Part shown: positions 1-8,845 of the stretch, piece by piece
Position numbering within the stretch: position 1 is the stretch's first letter
Layout of the letters: each line of letters starts with the position of its first letter
Assembly (NCBI GenBank): GCA_049115495.1
Contig: JAGDZV010000011.1
Span: 248,001 to 312,000 of the forward strand
Length of the DNA: 64,000 nucleotides
Reading direction: 5' to 3'
From: JACPUW01 sp049115495
GTDB taxonomy: Bacteria > Bacteroidota > Bacteroidia > CAILMK01 > JACPUW01
Notes under the pieces: generated by a model
What the model was told of the DNA's origin: nothing
The model's database searches: none
The model's input: only the letters and a program-made list of their open reading frames with translations
Program-made: the position numbers and the translations under genes

Positions 1-338
1 AATTCTGGATTAAACGATGCCGCTAAACAAGTGAGGGCTGGAAATGCCGTTATGCTATCATTGGTCCAGCCTGCGTACCCCCAATTGTCCCAATTAATCT
101 CACCGCGCACGCCGTGTGGCCCGTCAGTCATCCATAGTTCTGGAATACCTAATCGTGGAACGCCCTTGGAACTAAACTTTGATTGTGCATGACACATGGC
201 CACCTTTTCGTCAAGAGTCATGAGTGCTATAAGGCTGTCAATCTTAGTTTCTGTTTTTGTGTCTAATTGGGCCATTACCAAATTTGAGCATGAATGAAAA
301 ATGAAGAGCGTAAAAAGTAATTTAGTTCTTAAAATCAT
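1..338 (-). CDS. GH3 family beta-glucosidase, N-terminal part (runs off left edge)
   Basis: The reverse strand is open from an ATG at 338 to the window edge, about 112 codons. A hydrophobic signal sequence with a possible lipobox (FIFHSCS) comes first, followed by IDSLIALMTLDEKVAMC, PRLGIPELWMTDGPHGVR and TAFPALTCLAASFNPE. These are the hallmark N-terminal blocks of glycoside hydrolase family 3, exported enzymes that remove terminal glucose or xylose from oligosaccharides. The catalytic aspartate lies beyond the window, so activity cannot be judged. The gene probably works in polysaccharide use in the periplasm or outer membrane. Family call is confident; substrate is unknown. Confidence 0.88.
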   Translation of the reverse strand, partial: MILRTKLLFTLFIFHSCSNLVMAQLDTKTETKIDSLIALMTLDEKVAMCHAQSKFSSKGVPRLGIPELWMTDGPHGVRGEINWDNWGYAGWTNDSITAFPALTCLAASFNPE

Positions 339-365
339 GTGTTCTATTAGATTGAATCAAATCAA

Positions 366-701
366 TTATGATCTGTCAATTGACTTTTGTCTTAGGAATA
401 AGAAATATGGAAAACCACCTGCAAAGCCCAATAAAAAGGTCAATAACCAAACGTGCCATATATTTTTAATCTTATGAGTTTTGGCTTCATTGTATGTCCA
501 ATAAATGAACACCAAAATGGCAAAAAGAAGATCAATTAAGAAAATGCTCGAAATCCTATTGGCAAACATGCCTTCTACCGTTGCAACCGGATTGGCGTAT
601 AAGAGAATATTGCCAGTTTCAATTGACTCCATGGCAACCAGAATAGAAGGCGCAATAAAGCCTAGAATGGCTAAAATGAGATAGATTGTTGACTTTTTCA
701 T
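366..701 (-). CDS. DUF2834-like small membrane protein
   Basis: 111 residues with three hydrophobic segments (about 5-25, 50-70 and 80-102). The spacing, the FANRISSIFLIDLLFAILVF centre and the LLGFAGGFPYFLFLR ending resemble DUF2834 integral membrane proteins, whose function is unknown. The start ATG at 701 is followed by a lysine-rich positive N-terminus. It lies 27 bp upstream of the GH3 gene on the same strand and could be co-transcribed with it. Nothing suggests a catalytic role. Confidence 0.7.
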   Translation of the reverse strand: MKKSTIYLILAILGFIAPSILVAMESIETGNILLYANPVATVEGMFANRISSIFLIDLLFAILVFIYWTYNEAKTHKIKNIWHVWLLTFLLGFAGGFPYFLFLRQKSIDRS

Positions 702-763
702 AATGGTTGGTGCTGTTGTATAACCAAAAATAATAATGAAAAAGTCAAGTACTTTATAAATTA

Positions 764-1663
764 CTAATCACAAGGTGCTGTCCAAGCTATTTTGTACAAA
801 GAATATCCGTTGTTCAATGGTCCTTGAGAGTCAGCTAAATAAATGTATTCGTTCTTACTGTCAATGAATATGCCATCGGGACGGGTCATGCCAAGGCCAT
901 TGGGAATTTCAATTGAGCAGTTTTGTGTGCCGTCTGTAGTAAACCTGTAAATGGTACCAAAAGTGAGTACATATAGGGTGCCATCTTCATGCGCAAAAAG
1001 CCCGCTCGGCGAATCAGAAACTGGAATATCTTTAACTTTTGTCACCGATCCATCATCGGCCAATTTTATTTCAACAATATTCTTATCATCTTGTATTCCA
1101 GCATAAAAATTACCCGTAATCGGAGAATAGGTTAAAGCTTCTATACCCTTATCAGTATTCGTAGAAACTCCAATATCTGCTAGGTCCCATTCCATTTCAA
1201 TAGCTCCGGTTTCTAAATTTAGTCTGTAAATGTAGTTGTACTCATCACCCACATAAAGTGAGCCATTATCAGGTCCATAAGTAAGAGCTTCCATATCTAC
1301 TTCATGTCCATTATGGCCATCAAAAGAGTATGCCTTTACAATTTCATCATTGTCAAGAGATGCTTGAACAATAGATTTTGGGTAGTAAGAAGTATAATCG
1401 CCACTGTTTACCGGATGTACACCATTTACGCCATAATAGGTATTATTTGATTCATCTATTACTGTTCCGCTGTTTCTAAAGGTGCCGTCAATTCCTGCGC
1501 CATCTCCAGCTATAATCTGATCAGCTAAAGCCTTACCAAATGTTTCATACGAGCTATAATCAAGGCTGGTCGAAATTGAATCGCCATCAACGTCTACAGA
1601 GTTGCAGCTCGAAATAATGCCGATTACAATAAGAACTGTAGTTAATTTTATTGAGTTTTTCAT
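764..1663 (-). CDS. Lipoprotein with SdiA-regulated-like beta-propeller
   Basis: 299 residues. A hydrophobic N-terminus ends in a lipobox-like IISSC, so export and lipidation are likely. The body has repeated blades: MEALTYGPDNGSLYVGDEYN, IEALTYSPITGNFYAG, SPSGLFAHEDGTLYVLTFG and RPDGIFIDSKNEYIYLADSQ. These resemble SdiA-regulated/NHL-type six-bladed propellers, which are mostly uncharacterised binding or esterase-like folds at the cell envelope. No catalytic residues can be assigned. It stands alone, with a 62-bp gap to the downstream membrane gene. Confidence 0.68.
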   Translation of the reverse strand: MKNSIKLTTVLIVIGIISSCNSVDVDGDSISTSLDYSSYETFGKALADQIIAGDGAGIDGTFRNSGTVIDESNNTYYGVNGVHPVNSGDYTSYYPKSIVQASLDNDEIVKAYSFDGHNGHEVDMEALTYGPDNGSLYVGDEYNYIYRLNLETGAIEMEWDLADIGVSTNTDKGIEALTYSPITGNFYAGIQDDKNIVEIKLADDGSVTKVKDIPVSDSPSGLFAHEDGTLYVLTFGTIYRFTTDGTQNCSIEIPNGLGMTRPDGIFIDSKNEYIYLADSQGPLNNGYSLYKIAWTAPCD

Positions 1664-1936
1664 AGTGTTGCTATTTGCACTTACAAGTATAGGCTATTCG
1701 GTATTTTATTTAGGGGTATCGTTATGAGTACCGTAAATGCTGTGATCAACTCCCAAACAAGTTTTGGCAAAGTGAAGTCCATCGTTTTTGATCAAAGGTG
1801 TACGATTTCACATATTCCCAATTTATTGTATGAATCGGCAGTATGAAATGTACATTGGTTTTATGGCTCATTTATAGATTTAGTGACATGACTGCCAAAA
1901 CCTCAATTATGAAATCAGGCTAATTTGAAAATTTGA
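1664..1936. other. Intergenic region between divergent genes
   Basis: About 320 bp separate the leftward propeller lipoprotein from the rightward TetR gene. I see no open frame with coding character and no RNA gene. The right end holds the TetR operator and promoter candidates described separately. The left end presumably holds the promoter of the lipoprotein, but no convincing element was found. Confidence 0.4.
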
Positions 1937-1954
1937 TTTAAACAAATGATTAAA
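1937..1954. promoter_or_regulatory. Candidate TetR (CecR-type) operator 1
   Basis: TTTAA-N8-TTAAA dyad. The 18-base core TAAACAAATGATTAAAAC (1939-1956) recurs exactly at 2601-2618, in front of the next gene. It lies just upstream of a -7-like TACATTTG (1968-1975), overlapping where the -33 element would sit, as expected of an autorepressor site. Recurrence and position are seen directly; binding by the TetR protein is inferred. Confidence 0.6.
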
Positions 1955-1967
1955 ACCAAAGATTAAT

Positions 1968-1975
1968 TACATTTG
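1968..1975 (+). promoter_or_regulatory. Candidate -7 promoter element of the TetR gene
   Basis: TACATTTG matches the Bacteroidota -7 consensus TAnnTTTG and lies 10 bases before the ATG at 1986. Transcription would begin almost at the start codon, giving a very short leader or a leaderless mRNA. No good TTTG -33 element is present at the right spacing; the operator occupies that place. Confidence 0.4.
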
Positions 1976-1985
1976 TTCTTGTAAT

Positions 1986-2582
1986 ATGCCACCGAAAGAT
2001 TCAAATACCGAAGAGAAAATAAAACTTGCAGCGAGTAAGTTATTTACCCAAAAAGGCTATGCCAACACAAAAACCCGTGAAATAGCCGAAGAAGCAGGCA
2101 TAAACTTAGCCCTATTAAACTACTATTTTAGAAGTAAGGAGAAGCTCTTTGAAATGATTATGTTTGAGAAACTTGGCATGTTCATCTCAAACCTTCACCA
2201 CGTTTTAAATGACGAGCTAGCATTCGAAGAGCAAATTGAAATGGTAGTATCGGGTTACATAGACCTTTTAAGCGAACAGCCTGATCTTCCCATTTTCGTA
2301 TTAAGCGAGCTAAGAAATTTTCCAAATTCAAACATTATAAATAGTGGTATGGCCAAGCGCATGGCCGATACGCAATTCTTTAAGGAGTTGATGCAGAGAA
2401 ATACTGAAGTTAACCCCATTCATTTTTTTATGAATATAGTGGGCCTATCGGTTTTTCCTTTTGTGGTTAAACCAATGGTGCAGGCCATTTCAGGAATTGA
2501 AAATGGACAATACAATGCGCTAATGCAAGAGAGAAAAGTGCTTGTAACCCAATGGATAAAACAGATGATAAACAGTAGGTAA
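1986..2582 (+). CDS. TetR/AcrR-family repressor (CecR-like)
   Basis: 198 residues. Residues 8-54 form a TetR_N helix-turn-helix (KLFTQKGYANTKTREIAEEA, then NLALLNYYFRSKEKLF). The remainder is a helical ligand-binding domain with little conservation, as usual. It is followed after 45 bp by a TolC-adaptor-ABC efflux operon on the same strand, the same set of parts as E. coli cecR-ybhGFSR. An 18-bp near-palindromic sequence occurs both before this gene and before tolC, suggesting that it represses both. The inducer cannot be read from the sequence. Confidence 0.88.
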   Translation: MPPKDSNTEEKIKLAASKLFTQKGYANTKTREIAEEAGINLALLNYYFRSKEKLFEMIMFEKLGMFISNLHHVLNDELAFEEQIEMVVSGYIDLLSEQPDLPIFVLSELRNFPNSNIINSGMAKRMADTQFFKELMQRNTEVNPIHFFMNIVGLSVFPFVVKPMVQAISGIENGQYNALMQERKVLVTQWIKQMINSR

Positions 2583-2600
2583 AAAAATTTACCTAAGGAT

Positions 2601-2618
2601 TAAACAAATGATTAAAAC
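2601..2618. promoter_or_regulatory. Candidate TetR operator 2 before tolC
   Basis: Exact second copy of the 18-base sequence at 1939-1956, here 9 bases upstream of the tolC ATG (2628). Flanking bases are partly conserved too (AAGAT-AAT follows in both). The site sits in the leader, where bound repressor would block elongation or a start of transcription. No promoter element was recognised between the regulator stop and tolC. Confidence 0.58.
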
Positions 2619-2627
2619 ACAAGATCA

Positions 2628-3896
2628 ATGAAGAAGTACATGATTATGGCTTACATAGTTTTGGCCTTTAGTTTAAGTGCAAATGCTCAAGACTTGAGTT
2701 TAAGCACTTGTATTGATAGCGCCGTAGCCAATATGCCTGCTTTGCAACAAAGTGATGGTATTAAGAATAGCTTGGCTAATAAAATCAAGTCTTATGAAGC
2801 GCTAAATCTTCCAACTCTTAATTTAAATGGGCAAATTACCTATCAATCGGCCGTGCCTGAGTTACCATTCTCCATTCCGAATATGCCAGGTTTAGAAATT
2901 CCACAAACTCAGTTTAGATCCTATTTAGAAGTTTCTCAGCCCATTTATAATGGTGGCGTTTCTAAAGCGCTTAAGGGGGCAGAAACGGCCAGTTCAATAG
3001 CCCAAATAGCGCAATTGAACATTAGTGCCCTTGCTTTGAAAAAGCAAGTAACCGAACTCTATTTCAATATTTTGGAAATTCAAAGCCAAAGCGAAATATT
3101 AGATGAAACCATTCTATTGCTAACTGAAAAACAAGGAGTGCTTGAAGCGGCTTTTGAAAATGGCGTGGCCCAACAAAATGATTTGCTAAAGCTAAAGTCT
3201 CAGCTATTGACACTAAATAATCAGCAACAGTTGATTGATAAAAAGGCAGCAAGCGCCATTGACATTCTTGAGATCTTGTGCGGGTTCCCTATTTCTGAAA
3301 ACCAACAGCTAATCCCCACTGAATCTAACTTTTCAGTAAGTACTGATTTAAAGAATAATCCTGAGTTAATGTATTTAAGCGCTAGCGCAACAGCCCTTGA
3401 AAGTAAGGTAGATGTAATTAAGACGCAGCGTATGCCAAAGGTTGTGGCTTTTGGGCAAGGAGGTTTTGGTCAGCCCAATCCGCTCAACATATTTGAAGCC
3501 GATGTTGCAGGTTATTACATGCTGGGCGCCAAGCTGCAATGGAAAATTACCGACTGGGGAAATACTGCGCGTGATTTGCAAAATATTGAAATCGGCACTG
3601 AGCAATTGGGCCTTATGCAACAGCAAAAAAGCATAGAGCTGAATTCAAAAATTACTCAGTTGTTGGCAGACATAGATGTTCTTGATCTAACCATTCTAAA
3701 TGATATTCAGGTAATTGAGCTACAAAAGCAAATAGTGAAAAATGCAAAGACACAATACGATCAAGGTATAATCACATTTACTGAATACATGGACGAAGAA
3801 CTGGTACTTAAGCAAGCAGAAATAGGTTTAAGCACCCATAAAACACAAAAAGAAAAAGCTGAACATTTATTACAACTTGAAATTGGAAACCTTTAA
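2628..3896 (+). CDS. TolC-like outer-membrane efflux protein
   Basis: 422 residues with a signal peptide ending at SANAQ. Two OEP-type halves with long amphipathic helices follow (roughly 25-215 and 225-420). Typical blocks are LEVSQPIYNGGVSKAL, KKQVTELYFNILEIQSQSEI and AKTQYDQGIITFTEYMDEEL. Such proteins trimerise into the outer-membrane exit duct for tripartite pumps. It is the first structural gene of the efflux operon, 11 bp from the annotated open frame of the adaptor, so it probably serves the adjacent ABC-2 transporter. Length is normal for the family. Confidence 0.92.
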   Translation: MKKYMIMAYIVLAFSLSANAQDLSLSTCIDSAVANMPALQQSDGIKNSLANKIKSYEALNLPTLNLNGQITYQSAVPELPFSIPNMPGLEIPQTQFRSYLEVSQPIYNGGVSKALKGAETASSIAQIAQLNISALALKKQVTELYFNILEIQSQSEILDETILLLTEKQGVLEAAFENGVAQQNDLLKLKSQLLTLNNQQQLIDKKAASAIDILEILCGFPISENQQLIPTESNFSVSTDLKNNPELMYLSASATALESKVDVIKTQRMPKVVAFGQGGFGQPNPLNIFEADVAGYYMLGAKLQWKITDWGNTARDLQNIEIGTEQLGLMQQQKSIELNSKITQLLADIDVLDLTILNDIQVIELQKQIVKNAKTQYDQGIITFTEYMDEELVLKQAEIGLSTHKTQKEKAEHLLQLEIGNL

Positions 3897-3943
3897 TACA
3901 ATCAGAAATGAAATACAATAATGACAACATAAAAGGAGTAAGC

Positions 3944-4855
3944 ATGTCAAAAATGACCTTAAGATTTACACTATTCTTGGTTACGACTATTATGCTAAGT
4001 TCATGCTCTAACTCAAACGAGCTTGCAGATGCATACGGAAATTTTGAAGCCGTTGAAACCACCATTTCAGCTGAAAGCAATGGTAAAATAGTCTCACTAA
4101 TCGTAAATGAAGGCGACCTTATTAAAGCAGGGACTGTTGTAGCCGAAATTGACTCTACACAGCTAGTGTTAAAGAAAAAACAGCTCATGGCAGCTATAAA
4201 GGCCATTAAAGCAAAGCTTCCTAATGAAAGCGTACAGCTTGCTAGTATTGACGAGCAATTGAAAACCTTAGATCGAGAAAAGTTAAGAATAGAAAAACTG
4301 GTTAGTGAAAATGCAGCCCCATCAAAGTCATTTGATGATATAATCGCCAAAATTGAAACGGTTAAAAAGGAGAGAAGCGCTGCTGCAAACCGTTTGGCTA
4401 TTCAACGTAAGGGCATGCTTGCTGAAATTGAACCGCTTAAGGTGCAAATAGCACAAGTAAATGACCAAATTTCTAAATGTAAGCTTACCAATCCTGTAAC
4501 AGGAACCGTATTGAACACTTTTGCTGAAGAAAATGAGATAACCGGTGCCGGACGACCTGTTTATACCATTGCTTCATTAAACCCATTAGTGCTTAAAGCA
4601 TACGTTACTGAAAATCAACTTTCGAGTATAATAATTGGCAATGAATACACAGTGAATTATGACAGTGAAGAAGGCTTGTCTGAAACCACAGGCCGCCTTA
4701 CTTGGGTTAGTAGCAAAGCGGAGTTTACACCAAAAATGATTCAGACCAAAGATGAACGTGCCAACCAAGTTTATGCCATTAAGCTTAGCGTTAAAAATGA
4801 CGGTAGCTTAAAAATTGGGATGCCAGCCGAGGTGTACTTTAAAAGCGAAGAATAA
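3944..4855 (+). CDS. HlyD/YbhG-like periplasmic adaptor lipoprotein
   Basis: About 303 residues from the chosen start. The frame is open from an ATG at 3908, but the ATG at 3944 is preceded by a clear AAGGAG at 6-base spacing and gives a compact signal ending in the lipobox MLSSC, so I prefer it. A lipoyl/barrel-sandwich half (ETTISAESNGKIVSLIVNEG), a long coiled-coil hairpin (about 75-190) and the return half with TNPVTGTVLNTFAEENEI identify a membrane-fusion protein. It should link the inner-membrane ABC permeases to TolC. Its stop overlaps the next ATG (TAATG), indicating translational coupling. Confidence 0.9.
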   Translation: MSKMTLRFTLFLVTTIMLSSCSNSNELADAYGNFEAVETTISAESNGKIVSLIVNEGDLIKAGTVVAEIDSTQLVLKKKQLMAAIKAIKAKLPNESVQLASIDEQLKTLDREKLRIEKLVSENAAPSKSFDDIIAKIETVKKERSAAANRLAIQRKGMLAEIEPLKVQIAQVNDQISKCKLTNPVTGTVLNTFAEENEITGAGRPVYTIASLNPLVLKAYVTENQLSSIIIGNEYTVNYDSEEGLSETTGRLTWVSSKAEFTPKMIQTKDERANQVYAIKLSVKNDGSLKIGMPAEVYFKSEE

Positions 4856-5811
4856 TGGAAACGGCCATTTCAATTTCTAATATAAATAAGAGCTACGGCC
4901 AAATTCATGCATTGAAAAATGTGAGTTTTAATGTGCAAAATGGTGAGTTATTTGGTCTGATTGGTCCTGATGGAGCAGGTAAGTCTTCGTTATTTAAAAT
5001 ACTTACAACCCTAATTTTCGCTGACAAAGGCACTGCAACCGTAGTTGGCTTAAATACCGCAACAGAGCACATGCAAATAAGGCAAAGAATTGGTTATATG
5101 CCAGGCAAGTTCTCTTTATACCAAGACCTAACTGTGCAAGAGAATTTGAACTTTTTTGCCACTATTTTTAAAACGAGCATAGAAGAGAATTACCATTTAA
5201 TAAAGGATATTTACGTGCAGCTAGAGCCTTTTAAAAAGAGGCCTGCTGGCAAACTATCTGGCGGTATGAAACAGAAGCTTGCACTGTGTTGTGCGCTCAT
5301 TCATAAGCCAGATGTACTGTTCTTAGATGAACCTACTACCGGTGTAGATCCAGTTTCTCGCAAAGAGTTTTGGCAAATGCTCAAGCGCCTAAAGCAACAA
5401 GGAATTGCGATTTTGGTATCAACACCCTATATGGATGAAGCGGCGCTATGCGATAGAATAGCACTTATTCAAAAAGGTGAAATACTTACCATTTCAGAAC
5501 CCAAAACCATAAGTAGCGGCTACGAAGGGGAGTTGTATAAGGTGAAAAGCAAAAAGACCTACGAGCTGATTCAATACCTAAGGGCAGTTCCTGAAATAAA
5601 GAGCTGTTATGCTTTTGGCGAATACTTGAATGCAACTTTTCATAATAATTCTATTGCTATTGATTCATTTTTTCAAAGCCTGAAAACATCTGATTTTCAT
5701 GATTTGGAATGGAAGAAGAGTACTCCTGAAATTGAAGACGTTTTTATGCAATTGCTCTCAAAAACAGAAGGTAATAAGGCTTTGGCTGAAATGGAATCCG
5801 TAAAGAATTAA
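4855..5811 (+). CDS. ABC-2 transporter ATPase (YbhF N-half-like)
   Basis: 318 residues. Walker A GPDGAGKSS (37-45), Q-loop region YMPGKFSLYQ (81-90), signature LSGGMKQ (134-140) and Walker B with catalytic Glu in FLDEP (156-160), so it should be able to hydrolyse ATP. About 75 extra C-terminal residues follow the nucleotide-binding domain. In E. coli, YbhF carries two such domains in one chain; here they are separate genes 3 bp apart. It drives the two ABC-2 permeases downstream. Start overlaps the adaptor stop by one base. Confidence 0.92.
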   Translation: METAISISNINKSYGQIHALKNVSFNVQNGELFGLIGPDGAGKSSLFKILTTLIFADKGTATVVGLNTATEHMQIRQRIGYMPGKFSLYQDLTVQENLNFFATIFKTSIEENYHLIKDIYVQLEPFKKRPAGKLSGGMKQKLALCCALIHKPDVLFLDEPTTGVDPVSRKEFWQMLKRLKQQGIAILVSTPYMDEAALCDRIALIQKGEILTISEPKTISSGYEGELYKVKSKKTYELIQYLRAVPEIKSCYAFGEYLNATFHNNSIAIDSFFQSLKTSDFHDLEWKKSTPEIEDVFMQLLSKTEGNKALAEMESVKN

Positions 5812-5814
5812 GAA

Positions 5815-6549
5815 ATGCAATCAGTAATTACAGCCCATAAACTCACAAAAAAGTTCGGCGATTTTACAGCCACCAATGAAATAACTTTTGAAGTGGCCAA
5901 AGGCGAAATCTTTGGTTTTTTGGGTGCGAATGGCGCAGGCAAAACTACTGCCATGCGTATGCTATGCGGACTATTAAAACCTAGCTATGGTACGGCACAA
6001 GTAGCGGGTTTTGATATTGAGAAGCAAACCGAATTGGTGAAACAGAATATTGGTTATATGAGCCAAAAGTTTAGCCTATACGAAGATTTAACCGTTAAGC
6101 AGAACTTTAGATTTTACGGTGGGGTATACAAATTGAAGAAACCCGAAATAGATAAAAGGCTAAAGGAGTTGCTAGGTAACCTTGACCTTTTAAATGTAGA
6201 AAACAGCTTGGTGGCTTCACTTCCATTAGGATGGAAACAAAAGCTTGCTTTTTCATTGGCCATGCTGCATAAGCCAAAGATCATTTTTTTAGATGAGCCA
6301 ACCGGCGGGGTAGACCCCATTACAAGAAGACAATTCTGGGATCTGATTTACGAAGCTTCGCATAGTGGTGTTACCATTTTTGTTACCACGCATTATATGG
6401 ACGAAGCCGAGTATTGCGATAGGGTGTCAATAATGGTTGATGGCGTAATAAAGGCTTTAGATACCCCAGAAAACCTAAGAAAACAATTTGAAACAGACAG
6501 TATGGACGGCGTTTTTCAACTTCTCGCCAGAGGTACTTCAACTAAATAG
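5815..6549 (+). CDS. ABC-2 transporter ATPase (YbhF C-half-like)
   Basis: 244 residues. Walker A GANGAGKTT (37-45) and Walker B FLDEP (158-162) are intact, but the signature reads LPLGWKQ (136-142) instead of LSGG. The second ATPase domain of YbhF-type transporters commonly shows the same LPLG form, so I read this as family asymmetry and not decay. It likely heterodimerises with the preceding ATPase. Start lies 3 bp after the preceding stop; the next gene follows after 6 bp. Confidence 0.92.
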   Translation: MQSVITAHKLTKKFGDFTATNEITFEVAKGEIFGFLGANGAGKTTAMRMLCGLLKPSYGTAQVAGFDIEKQTELVKQNIGYMSQKFSLYEDLTVKQNFRFYGGVYKLKKPEIDKRLKELLGNLDLLNVENSLVASLPLGWKQKLAFSLAMLHKPKIIFLDEPTGGVDPITRRQFWDLIYEASHSGVTIFVTTHYMDEAEYCDRVSIMVDGVIKALDTPENLRKQFETDSMDGVFQLLARGTSTK

Positions 6550-6555
6550 TACGAA

Positions 6556-7662
6556 ATGAAAACGTTTCTGACATTTATAAGAAAAGAGTTTTATCATATA
6601 CTAAGAGACCGGCGTACACTGCTTATTCTATTTGGTATGCCCATTTCGCAGATTCTAATATTTGGCTTCGCCTTAAATAATGAGATTAATAATGCTGGTA
6701 TTGTAGTTTTAAACCGAGCGGGAGACTATGAAAGCAAACAACTCATTTCAAAATTTGAGAATTCGGCTTATTTCAATTTGCAGGATCCCGTATTTACAGA
6801 AAATGAAATTGAACAATCATTTCAGAATAATAGTGCAAAAGTGGCAGTTATAATTCCTGTAGATTTTGGAAAAGAACTCCTTAACAATAAACGGCCAAAA
6901 ATTAGAATTGTAGGAGATGCCACAGACCCAAATCAGGCACAAACCTTGGTGAATTATGCCAAAGCCACAGTAGCCGACTATTTAAATCAGAAGCAGAAAT
7001 CTAAGTTGGAATTACCAATTACCGAAGCAAAACCCCGAATGCTTTTTAATCCAGAGCTCAAGTCAGTTTATCAATTTGTACCTGGTGTAATGGGGCTAAT
7101 ACTCTTGTTGGTTTCGGCCATGATGACTTCTTTAACCATTGCCCGCGAAAAGGAATTGGGAACTATGGAATTGTTGCTCATTTCACCTTTGAAACCATTT
7201 CATATAATTCTAGGCAAAGTGGCTCCTTATTGGGTGCTATCTTTTCTAAATGCTATTATAATTATTCTTCTCGGGGTATTTGTTTTTGGAATGCCAATTA
7301 AAGGGTCAATTCCCTTGCTATTGCTGGTCACTCTCATTTTTAGTTTTGCTTCACTGGCATTAGGAATATTTATTTCATCAAAGGCAAACTCCCAATTGGT
7401 GGCCATGTTCTTATCAATGTTTGCCTTGTTGCTTCCCACTTTGTTGCTTTCAGGGTTCATTTTTCCTATTGAGAATATGCCATTGCCGCTTCAAGTTATT
7501 TCTAACATAGTGCCGGCACGATGGTTTATTGAGCTTATAAAAGGCATTATGATTATGGGCTCACCTTTATCATTAATGATTAAACCATTTGTTATTCTTT
7601 GCATCATCACTTTTGTTTTTACGGTGGCAGGAATAAGAGGTGTAAAACCAAGACTATCATGA
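6556..7662 (+). CDS. ABC-2 family permease (YbhS-like)
   Basis: 368 residues: KEFYHILRDRRTLLILFGMP at the cytoplasmic N-terminus, a first membrane helix, a large periplasmic domain (about 45-170), then five more hydrophobic helices with the ABC-2 block IAREKELGTMELLLISPLKP. This is the usual six-helix arrangement of drug and lipid ABC-2 exporters. Its stop overlaps the ATG of the second permease (ATGA), so the two subunits are translationally coupled and probably heterodimerise. Confidence 0.92.
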   Translation: MKTFLTFIRKEFYHILRDRRTLLILFGMPISQILIFGFALNNEINNAGIVVLNRAGDYESKQLISKFENSAYFNLQDPVFTENEIEQSFQNNSAKVAVIIPVDFGKELLNNKRPKIRIVGDATDPNQAQTLVNYAKATVADYLNQKQKSKLELPITEAKPRMLFNPELKSVYQFVPGVMGLILLLVSAMMTSLTIAREKELGTMELLLISPLKPFHIILGKVAPYWVLSFLNAIIIILLGVFVFGMPIKGSIPLLLLVTLIFSFASLALGIFISSKANSQLVAMFLSMFALLLPTLLLSGFIFPIENMPLPLQVISNIVPARWFIELIKGIMIMGSPLSLMIKPFVILCIITFVFTVAGIRGVKPRLS

Positions 7663-8777
7663 GTGCACTTCCAATAATTATTAGAAAAGAATTTCAGCAA
7701 ATAATGCGAAATAAGGTAATGCTACCCCTTATGTTCGTAATGCCTGTAGTGCAACTAGTGGTACTTTCTTTTGCGGCTGATTTTGAGTTCAAGAATTTAA
7801 ATCTATCGGTAGTAGATCAAGATAAGAGTTTGGCATCACGAGAGCTTATCAACCAATTTTCATCTTCAGGCTACTTTAAAACAGAAGGCTTCTTTAACAA
7901 TACACAACTTGCTTTGCTAGAGGTAGAAAAAGGCAATACCGATTTGATTTTGGTAATACCCAAGTACTTTGAGAAAAATAGGAAAAACGGAAATGCAACC
8001 GACGTACAGCTACTTATAAATGCTGTAAATAACCAAAAGGCGGGAATTGCTTCAAACTACGCGCAACAAGTAATCTCACTTTATAACCAAAACAATATGC
8101 AAATGGCTGCGCTTAGCAATTTGGCAACAAGACCGCTACAAGTATCTTTTAGCGAAGGCTATTGGTACAATCCAACCCTTAACTATAAAACATTTATGGT
8201 GCCGGGTATACTTGCAGTTTTGGTAACCATGCTTACGGCCTTTTTGTCTTCAATAAACATAATAAGAGAAAAAGAGCTTGGAACCATAGAGCAGCTAAAT
8301 GTTACCCCCATAAGTAAGTTTGAGTTTATAGTGGGCAAACAAGTGCCATTCTTTCTTATTGGTATGTTTATTTTGGCCATAGGCTTGGTTTTGGCAAGGG
8401 TTATTTTTGGTATTCAAATAGCTGGAAGCCCGGCTTTGCTCTTTGCCTATTGTTCTGTTTATGTTGTAGCCATTTTGGGTTTAGGAATGCTGGTGAGTAC
8501 ACTAACCGAAACGCAGCAACAAGCCATGTTTATTACTTGGTTTTTTATGGTGATTTTCATATTGCTAAGTGGCCTTTTTACACCAATTGACAGTATTCCA
8601 AAATGGGCTTCAATACTTAATACGATTAACCCAATGAAGTACTTTGTAGAAGTAATGCGGATGGTTATGCTTAAAGGAAGCGGGTTTGCTTCAATTACAA
8701 GTCATTTTGCTATTATGACCGTTTTTGCCATTGCATTTAACACCCTTGCCGTTATTAGTTATAGGAAAACCAATTGA
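7659..8777 (+). CDS. ABC-2 family permease (YbhR-like)
   Basis: 372 residues from the ATG at 7659. An open frame runs back to 7599, but the extra 20 residues (histidine- and cysteine-rich) overlap the preceding permease out of frame. The 4-base ATGA overlap and the MSALPIIIRKEFQQIMRN start, parallel to the partner's N-terminus, decide the start. It has a large extracytoplasmic loop, then IIREKELGTIEQLNVTPISK and five C-terminal helices. It forms the membrane channel with the upstream permease. Last gene of the efflux operon. Confidence 0.92.
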   Translation: MSALPIIIRKEFQQIMRNKVMLPLMFVMPVVQLVVLSFAADFEFKNLNLSVVDQDKSLASRELINQFSSSGYFKTEGFFNNTQLALLEVEKGNTDLILVIPKYFEKNRKNGNATDVQLLINAVNNQKAGIASNYAQQVISLYNQNNMQMAALSNLATRPLQVSFSEGYWYNPTLNYKTFMVPGILAVLVTMLTAFLSSINIIREKELGTIEQLNVTPISKFEFIVGKQVPFFLIGMFILAIGLVLARVIFGIQIAGSPALLFAYCSVYVVAILGLGMLVSTLTETQQQAMFITWFFMVIFILLSGLFTPIDSIPKWASILNTINPMKYFVEVMRMVMLKGSGFASITSHFAIMTVFAIAFNTLAVISYRKTN

Positions 8778-8818
8778 TTAAGATTCAGTTTTAAAAAGTG
8801 AAATTGTTGTAGCGTTAA

Positions 8819-8845
8819 AAGCCAAAATTCAGTTGCATTTGGCTT
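8819..8845. terminator. Candidate bidirectional terminator hairpin
   Basis: Perfect 8-bp stem AAGCCAAA / TTTGGCTT around an 11-base loop, between the convergent ABC permease and peroxidase genes. The right arm reaches the stop codon of the leftward gene. No T-run follows on either strand, so strength is doubtful. Confidence 0.45.

Noticed and set aside
5815..6549. Second ABC ATPase as a decayed, inactive gene because LSGG is LPLG
   Set aside because: The LPLG form is commonly seen in the second ATPase half of YbhF-type transporters, and Walker A and B are intact.
7599..7658. Upstream extension of the second ABC-2 permease (starting with Met-His-His-His)
   Set aside because: It overlaps the preceding permease out of frame; the ATGA overlap at 7659 gives a start matching the partner's N-terminus.
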